Positions 57,671 to 64,000 of a DNA stretch of 64,000 nucleotides are shown in pieces; within the stretch, counting starts at the first letter, position 1, and each line of letters opens with the position of its first letter. The DNA is from Fragilaria crotonensis (lineage: Eukaryota > Bacillariophyta > Fragilariophyceae > Fragilariales > Fragilariaceae). The notes beneath the pieces are model-generated. The model ran no database searches, had not been told where the DNA came from, and saw only the letters and a list, made by a program, of their open reading frames with translations. The stretch spans positions 1 to 64,000 of the forward strand of contig JAKSYS010000126.1 in NCBI GenBank assembly GCA_022925895.1, written 5' to 3'. A program made the translations under genes and the position numbers.

Positions 57671-58627
57671 CAGCTGGGCACACACCAAAGTATTCATCCA
57701 ATCCATGAGATTATCAAGGAAATGAGGTTATGACAACTTTAAGCAGCATGATAAAGATGCAATCTGTAAATCTGCTCACAAAAGTGCAGATTTATACATA
57801 TGCACTTGCCAACATCTTGAACATCAGCACCAGCAAGCTGCTGCTGCTGCTGCAAATGATGGTATGAATTCCTTGAATTCCTCTTCTGCCGGCAGTTTGA
57901 CTCGTGTTACTCTGATTCCTACACACCCAACAGGAACTCCTAAGGGCTCTACTCAGGTATACCCTATTTGCATTAAATGGGTCATCCTTGTCATTTCACC
58001 ATACAGTACTCATACACAGTAAAGTAGGAATTTTTGTACAGTACATGGTTTAATGCAAACAAGCTGAGTGTGATGCATCTTGGGTATTTAATGACTCTGC
58101 ATCTTGGGTATTTAATGACTCCTAAGGCTGCTGAAGAAAGCCTCCTTTATGAGTCACAGGTGTGCTCACCGCTTTGACAGCAGCTTTGTTCATTCCAAGT
58201 TGAGGAATGCGAGATTCTTAGGTGACTTATTGTGAGAGCAGCAACTGTATCATGAAATAATAATTCATAACGACAGATATGGATTGCAGAATTATTGGGC
58301 GGGATTTTACTCTTGGACTTGTAGATTCACATATAATGTACAACTAGTGGGTTCCTCACAACTGATCGGAGTAGTATGATACATACCACAGGATGCAGGA
58401 TAGAGGACGCGCAGTACAGTACCCCAACCCCAAACTTGTCAATACTCCGTAAACACACCATTTAAGTAGCATACATTTTTTGTTCTACAGTACCCTGGAA
58501 GGTCCGGCAATACGGGCGAAGTCCTGAATAAAGGAAGTATGCGCGCCCGCCGGGAGAAACAAGTTCCGATCTATGTCTGGCTGGCGCAAATTGGATGTGC
58601 CGGCGTGGTGGTGACGGCGGACGTCTG
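57671..58627. other. No recognisable gene
   Basis: Tail of the DDE relic (a GCT trinucleotide run near 57837-57853 may belong to it), a short tandem repeat of TGCATCTTGGGTATTTAATG at about 58074 and 58098, then GTAC-bearing spacer. Confidence 0.5.
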
Positions 58628-58861
58628 TATTTGCTTACAGCGATTGCTTACGGATGAAATTGCTTGTTACTACATTGTAAGCAGAAATGCTTAGCTACCC
58701 TGTCTTTCTACGTAAAACATACCAATTTTCAAACACCTAAATAAAATTTACTTACAGCAAAGAACGAAAATCAAATTTGCTTACAGAAAAATTTGCTTAC
58801 AAATTTGCTTACCGGCATAATTTGCTTACTGATTTGCTTACTGTCAAGAAAATTTGCTTAC
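58628..58861. repeat. Cluster of TTTGCTTAC motifs
   Basis: TTTGCTTAC or a one-base variant occurs about nine times, all on the plus strand, with irregular spacing; six copies fall between 58776 and 58861. One reverse copy (GTAAGCAGAAAT) lies near 58677. Not a regular tandem repeat, because the spacers vary in length and sequence. Confidence 0.8.
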
Positions 58862-59292
58862 GATGCAGCAACCTTGCCGGCTCGGACATTACGATTGCTA
58901 AAATTCCCCAAATCGGAGCAAGGCTGGCGCGCAAACTCAACTGCCCCTGGTACATGCCGGACCTTCCTGGTACCAACTACAAACGGCGGAAGCTACTACA
59001 TGACGAAAAGTACACAGTACAGTACCCCCAATGTTGTGGTCATCCGCCCCAGTATTGCAGTTCATCGCACGGTATGTTTTACAGTAGCATCTGTGAAGCA
59101 ACCTGTTAACAAGACGAATTCATATGACTATTCCATCCAGTAACTTTGAATACGTACAGTACATTACTACAGTAAGGTAAGACACTGTCGTTTCAACATA
59201 AATTACTGTCGATTTATGTACTGTAGACCTGTAGTACATGTACTCCACGTAACAGTGCAACAGTACCCCAGAGTGGTCATACTCCGTAACAG

Positions 59293-59323
<31 letters not shown>

Positions 59324-59685
59324 CGCACCAAGCAAATTTAAAAAGGAGTAGGATATACGGTACAAGTACCAAGCTGTACGCTAGGATGGTTAGGCTGAAA
59401 CCTCCCATACGGATCTTCTTGGAACTTCGAACTCGTGTGATATGCAAACTTGCATACTCGTACCAGGTACCAGGTATTGTACTATTGCGAGTGCTCTCTC
59501 GATTAGTGGTACTTGTACCTTGTACAGTACAAGTAGCAGGTATGATATGATATGCACATAGCAGTATGCTCTTTTTTACTCCTACTTAGCTAAGTAGTAG
59601 AGTAGACTGCAGTAGAATCATACTCCGAGTATCTTGATTTCAGGGAACACGCCACTCAAAAGGACCCCAGTATCTGAGCCTGAAC
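58862..59685. other. GTAC-rich spacer upstream of PAN2
   Basis: No gene. Contains GTAC palindrome fields (58950-59260, 59440-59560) and the (CA)n tract. The last 60 bp should be the PAN2 promoter and leader. Confidence 0.6.
59291..59328. repeat. (CA)n microsatellite
   Basis: About 12 CA units followed by interrupted CACG units. Confidence 0.9.
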
Positions 59686-62600
59686 ATGAACCAGCTTGGT
59701 GACGGCTTCGGCCCATCGGCTGCACCAAGATTGTTCTACCCAGATGCTGATGAGGGCACACTTCCCTACCAACACCAAAATCATTATGATGGAGCTGAAT
59801 TCTATGATCAGGCTCGAGCTATTCAAGGCGAACACTTCGGTGGAACTCAATATGGAGCCGTGTGTCAGGCAGAATATGTTGGATGGGATGCTGCTGGGAT
59901 TTCACAGATTTCAGATCCCGGATACTACTTTCCACTGCCTCATTTGACACCGGCTATTTATTCTGCGCCTGTCAGTGCCATTGCTTATGATTCTCACAGC
60001 GCCGCAATGTACGTGGCTTCGCATACGCAGCCTTTCGGGAATCGTCCCACAAGGCCTCTATGTTGGTCACCCACAACACTCTGGATGGGACCCTCTACTC
60101 GTCGTGTGCCGGGCACCCAGAAGCTGAAGCAGAGACTCTGCAATCAGTCTACAGAACGTTCTACGATGGCCGCAGCCAGGTGACTTCGAAGCAAATACGA
60201 CCCCAACATGTCATACCACCTCATGCATACCAACCCTCGTTTGGCGCTGGCGGGCAACAACTCCGAGGGGCTCACATGGGCATCACAAAGCTATTATCCA
60301 TCACGCCCGGCTTTGTGACCTCAGTGTCACCAGCCGGAGTCCGTGTTCACACTATTGGCGGCCTTTGCGTCAGCGACAACGATATCACTGGAATGGTTTG
60401 CGGCACGCCTCATCCCGAAGTTGGATCCACTCACGTCTCTGTGGGCGGACACAAGTCACAAATTCATTGTTTAGATCTCTATCAAGATCTTCAAATAGTG
60501 TCCTCCCATACCTTTCCTGGGGACCTGGGGGTGATGGATCTAGACAGAAACGAGCTCAAGCGAGCACTAGTCGCTGGCTGTTCTGATGGAACTCTGCGAC
60601 TGCTGGATGGGAGAATGCGAGGGGCGGAGGTAGCCAAGATTAAGAGCCACGCTGGAGGGATATGCGCGGTAGCAACATCGCATGATGGTACGCTGGTCGC
60701 AACTACTGGGTTCACTGCCAAGTCAGGGGCCGCATCCACAAATTTAGGACCTTATGCCTTCCCTGACCCCAACGTGCTCATCTACGATATTCGTTACTTG
60801 GGGCGAGGAGGAATTGCCCATTTTTTCTCCGGGTTGAAAAGCAGCCCTCGTTTTGTGTCATTTCTCCCCGCCATGCACGACCAGCCGAGCAATCGATTCC
60901 TTGTTGCTTCAGGCCAGCCTAATGGCGGCCTCCAAATTCTTACACCATTCGAAGACACTACCGAAAATCAATCAAACTTCATCTTTCCACTAGTTGATCA
61001 AGGTGTATCTATTACTTGCATGACTCTTTCGGAACAACACGTTGCGTTGGGTACGTCACAAGGAAATGTGCTCCAATTCGAACTCGCTGGGTACATCAAG
61101 CATCGTACCCAGGGCCCTATCAACCTAACGGTAGACGCAGCAGCTTTTCCGAGTGCGAGAGAAGCGAATTTCACTTCCCCATCAAATACACCAAGCGATA
61201 TTCCACCAGGAAAAGATTCCTTAGTGATGCCTTCCTCGATTGCAGCTTCGCCATCAGTTTTGATTTGTCCTACCGTTCTCCAGTCCACACACTTGGGTGG
61301 AATGACAGGGTTTAGTTCGTTCATCATGTGCGGGAACCCAGTTGTGTCCAAGGTGGGAAGTCGTGCCGAATCGAGCTTTGGTCCGATGGCAATTAAGCCG
61401 ATGATACCATCGCCTAAGCGAACCGTCGCCGAAACAATTCTCAGCGCTGGTTCAAGGAAGGACGGCGACCGAGGACAAATCATTGCAACAGCGGCGGTGG
61501 ATGTATCGCTTCATCCCAGAACAACAGCTATGGTTCGTAAGGGACGTAAACCATGGGCGCTAAGAGAAACCCGAACAAGTTTATCTTTTCGGAAGGCTGT
61601 CGTCTTCATGCTACATGCCAGATAGTAGACGGACAGGTAGAGCTGGGAAGTTGAGTTCCGCAGTTTCAAATGCTTTGGTGAGTACGCACGTATATTGGAC
61701 GCTCATGTGGAACGTTTGTGATAACGCTTATATGTGTCTTGTCGTCGTTGCAGCCTCATGTTGACGGTGTAGTTGACAATCGTAGACGGCCGGTCGTTCC
61801 TGATCGGTATAGACTGACACTTCGACCACAGCGTGTTACAACTGAGCATTTCAAGCATAGTACGCACAATGCAACTGGAATGTGGCCAGGATGGGATTAT
61901 CCGCCATCCATGCCGAATGCTCACGTCCCCGCTGTGCTGGTGTTGCTTTACTTTGAACCCGAGGTTAGGACGGCGATGCTCGAGCGCCAATTTGACAAGC
62001 GACTGTACACGTCTAAGACAGTCGAGCAAGTACCTATTTTGAGTACTGAACTTGGGTTTCTTTACCATTACATGGAAAGCATCTCACACAACGCCATGAT
62101 ACACCCTGGTGATGAGGTGGATCCACAAATTGGTGTGTTTACACCCGTCAATTTTCTTGCCGCATTCGCTTCCATGCCGGAAGCCGCAAATCTTGCGCTT
62201 CTTGACGACAACCCCGCTGTGGCGGTTACTGCCCAACGACCTGAAGCATTCTATCGATTCTTGTTACATCACCTTGATAAGGAGGCTGGCTCAAAGAAGA
62301 GCCCGAAGAAAATTTTGGATTCTGTTCATGGAATCAGCTTTATAAGCTCAAATGAGTTCGTCAGTGGGAATGGGAAACCAACCGTATCTCAGTCAAGAGC
62401 CCTCACATTGATTTGTCGTACAGTGTTCCTGTTCGCTCTAAGGAGACGAAATTGCGATTTGGTGAGATCCTCCGTCATTCTTTGCGAAGAGAGACGAAGC
62501 TTCGCGCATGGAACAACACCACACAGTCTTATGAGACAGTAGTACAACGAAAGGTTGCTACAACTCTACCAGCCATACTTTCTATTTCGTGCGCTTGCGC

Positions 62601-64000
62601 TGGAAGACAAGAAGGGGAAGGCCTTTCGATATGGCGCACATGTTTCCATGATCATAATCTTTGGCTCCCTGAGATAGTGGAGATCGAACTCGACGAGGGC
62701 GATGACGTCGTAGTAAGAGAACTAATAGACTGTGGAGAGTTAGAGGAGAAGTGGATCACTTTTGATGCTAAGTCAACCATGGCGCCGAAAATGTCGACCC
62801 CACTTGTAAAGGATCGTGCGTCGAAAAATGCGAAGGTGCGGTATCGACTAGAATCTGTTCTGTCGTTCGTTCGTGACGATTCTGACTTCAGAGTTGATAA
62901 AGAAGGGAAATCGGAAGGGCACCATGTTCTCCATGCACGCGTTCCTCTTGATTACCGGAAAAGGGCATTGTCGAAGCAACTCGAGCATGTTGAGGAATTA
63001 TCGAAACTTCTGCAGCAGGAAGGTGGGAAAGGAAACCACGAATTTACCCTGACATCAAATCTCACTCATGATGTAATCGCGAGTCGAATTGAACGATTAA
63101 AACATTGTCGCAAAGTGATTCCAAACCAACCTGAGTGGGTGCTGTTCAATGGGTATGTTGTCACGCCCACCTCTGTGGAAGACGCACGTTCGTTCCATGT
63201 TGGCTTCAGGGAGCCATGCATACTGGTGTATCGATCAATTGCTGAGAGCGCAAGAGTCAATCCTAGAGTCAACGCGATGCATGTCGCACCAACTGCCAAG
63301 ATATCATGAACGTGATACAATCCAAGTCTTTGTCTTCTGGCCACCCTCAAGCATGCTATAAAGAGCATTAGTGGTAAGTTCTTAGTGCTTCCTATGTTCA
63401 TTCTCTAGGTTGCTGACACTTTAGGACTTCCATCGCAGACCTGCCTGGCGAAGGAGATATTGTCGCTCTGGATGCCGAGTTCGTTTCTGTTCAAGAGGAG
63501 AAAATTGTAATCGGCGACACCGGCGACAAGATTATCTTTAACGAGACTCGCCATGCACTTGCCAGAGTTTCTGTTGTTGACTGCCGGTACAACAGTGTTT
63601 TGATCGACGACCATGTGCTCCCAAAGGAGCCGGTGGTGGACTGTCTGACTCGCTTCAGCGGCATTCGACCGGGCGATTTGGACCCCAAAACAAGTCCACA
63701 TCATTTGGTACCAGCGCGAACAGCATATCTGAAGCTGCGATCGTTACTGGAGCGAAGATGCATATTTTTGGGTCACGGTTTATCCACCGACTTCTTGACT
63801 GCCAATCTCTTTGTTCCACCCCATCAGATCATCGACACAGTTGAGCTGTATCACAAGATCGACATCGATATATTTCTTTGCGCTTCTTGGCCAATTACGT
63901 TTTGGGGAGGGACACGCAGCAGGAAGTTCATGATAGTGTGGAAGACGCCATGACAGCATACGAGCTTTCCAGCGAGCCAAAGAGCTTATGGCGAACGGCT
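59686..64000 (+). CDS. PAN2: PAN2, poly(A)-specific ribonuclease catalytic subunit (3' end outside window)
   Basis: With PAN3 it trims mRNA poly(A) tails in the cytoplasm. The ATG at 59686 starts MNQLGDGFGPSAAPRLFYPD. An N-terminal WD40 propeller spans about 60060-61100 (HTIGGLCVSDNDITGMV, GCSDGTLRLLDGRM, VAKIKSHAGGICAVATSHDG). A linker holds a PAN3-contact-type MWPGWDYPPSMPNA, then the UCH-like pseudoprotease (TELGFLYHYME, NFLAAFASMPEA, WVLFNGYVVTPTSVEDA). The DEDD exonuclease starts near 63440: IVALDAEFVSVQEE (Asp and Glu), FLGHGLSTDFLTANLFVPP (Asp), DTVELYH, and near the edge HDSVEDAMTAYEL (His/Asp). An intron lies at 61678-61753 (GTGAGT...TTGCAG) and probably another from 63374. The text changes frame near 60060, 61620, 62400 and 63900 by single bases. 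Assembly indels are likely, since every domain is conserved. Confidence 0.93.

Noticed and set aside
58777-59143. Protein-coding frames over the TTTGCTTAC cluster
   Set aside because: The repeated residues simply mirror the DNA motif; no conserved protein feature.
1-64000. CRISPR arrays, rRNA or tRNA genes
   Set aside because: No regular spacer-repeat array and no convincing tRNA or rRNA was seen by eye; a covariance-model scan could still find a tRNA I missed.

Overview
The window is from a diatom nuclear genome, probably a pennate. The evidence is: short GT-AG introns of 50-100 bp; several host proteins that start with a signal peptide ending in an ASAF-like motif with Phe at +1 (the bipartite plastid-import signal of secondary red plastids); and mobile-element proteins of kinds I know from diatoms. 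Spacers between host genes are saturated with GTAC-type palindromes.

Host gene blocks lie at the two ends. Left block (5.0-12.2 kb): a plastid-type chorismate mutase (-), head to head with LSM7 (+); a plastid-type tRNA (guanine-N7) methyltransferase homologue (+); a plastid-type NSF/Sec18-like AAA+ ATPase with one AAA domain (+), convergent with a plastid-type 1-acylglycerol-3-phosphate acyltransferase (-). Right block (49.4-64 kb): a CCHC/PHD/PWWP-like chromatin-reader candidate (+), and the poly(A) nuclease subunit PAN2 (+), which runs off the right edge. Several host genes carry single-base frame shifts, at least one in an A run, while the encoded family motifs stay conserved. That pattern fits assembly indels at least as well as gene decay.

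The rest, most of 12.8-47 kb plus both flanks, is mobile DNA: a decayed hAT transposon (1.0-3.7 kb); a Crypton-like tyrosine-recombinase (YR) DNA transposon (12.9-14.9 kb); a very young DIRS-order YR retroelement with the split direct repeat layout A1-body-B1A2B2 (17.3-26.2 kb); a broken Copia-type element abutting it (26.2-31.95 kb); a 9.85 kb DNA transposon with 27-bp terminal inverted repeats (31,951-41,797) sitting just past the Copia polypurine tract; a second YR retroelement relic (about 42.8-44.7 kb) holding a 103-bp fold-back; and two remnants of one DDE-type transposase family in opposite orientations (45.2-47.2 and about 56.4-57.7 kb). A diverged copy of the DIRS-type terminal repeats lies at 4.0-4.6 kb.

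The most notable system is the 9.85 kb transposon. Besides a Plavaka/CMC-like transposase it carries, on the opposite strand, a gene whose C-terminal domain looks like a 2-oxoglutarate/Fe(II) dioxygenase, and a third gene of unknown function. This resembles the known pairing of TET/JBP-type dioxygenases with large eukaryotic DNA transposons. All calls come from reading the sequence; no database search was run.
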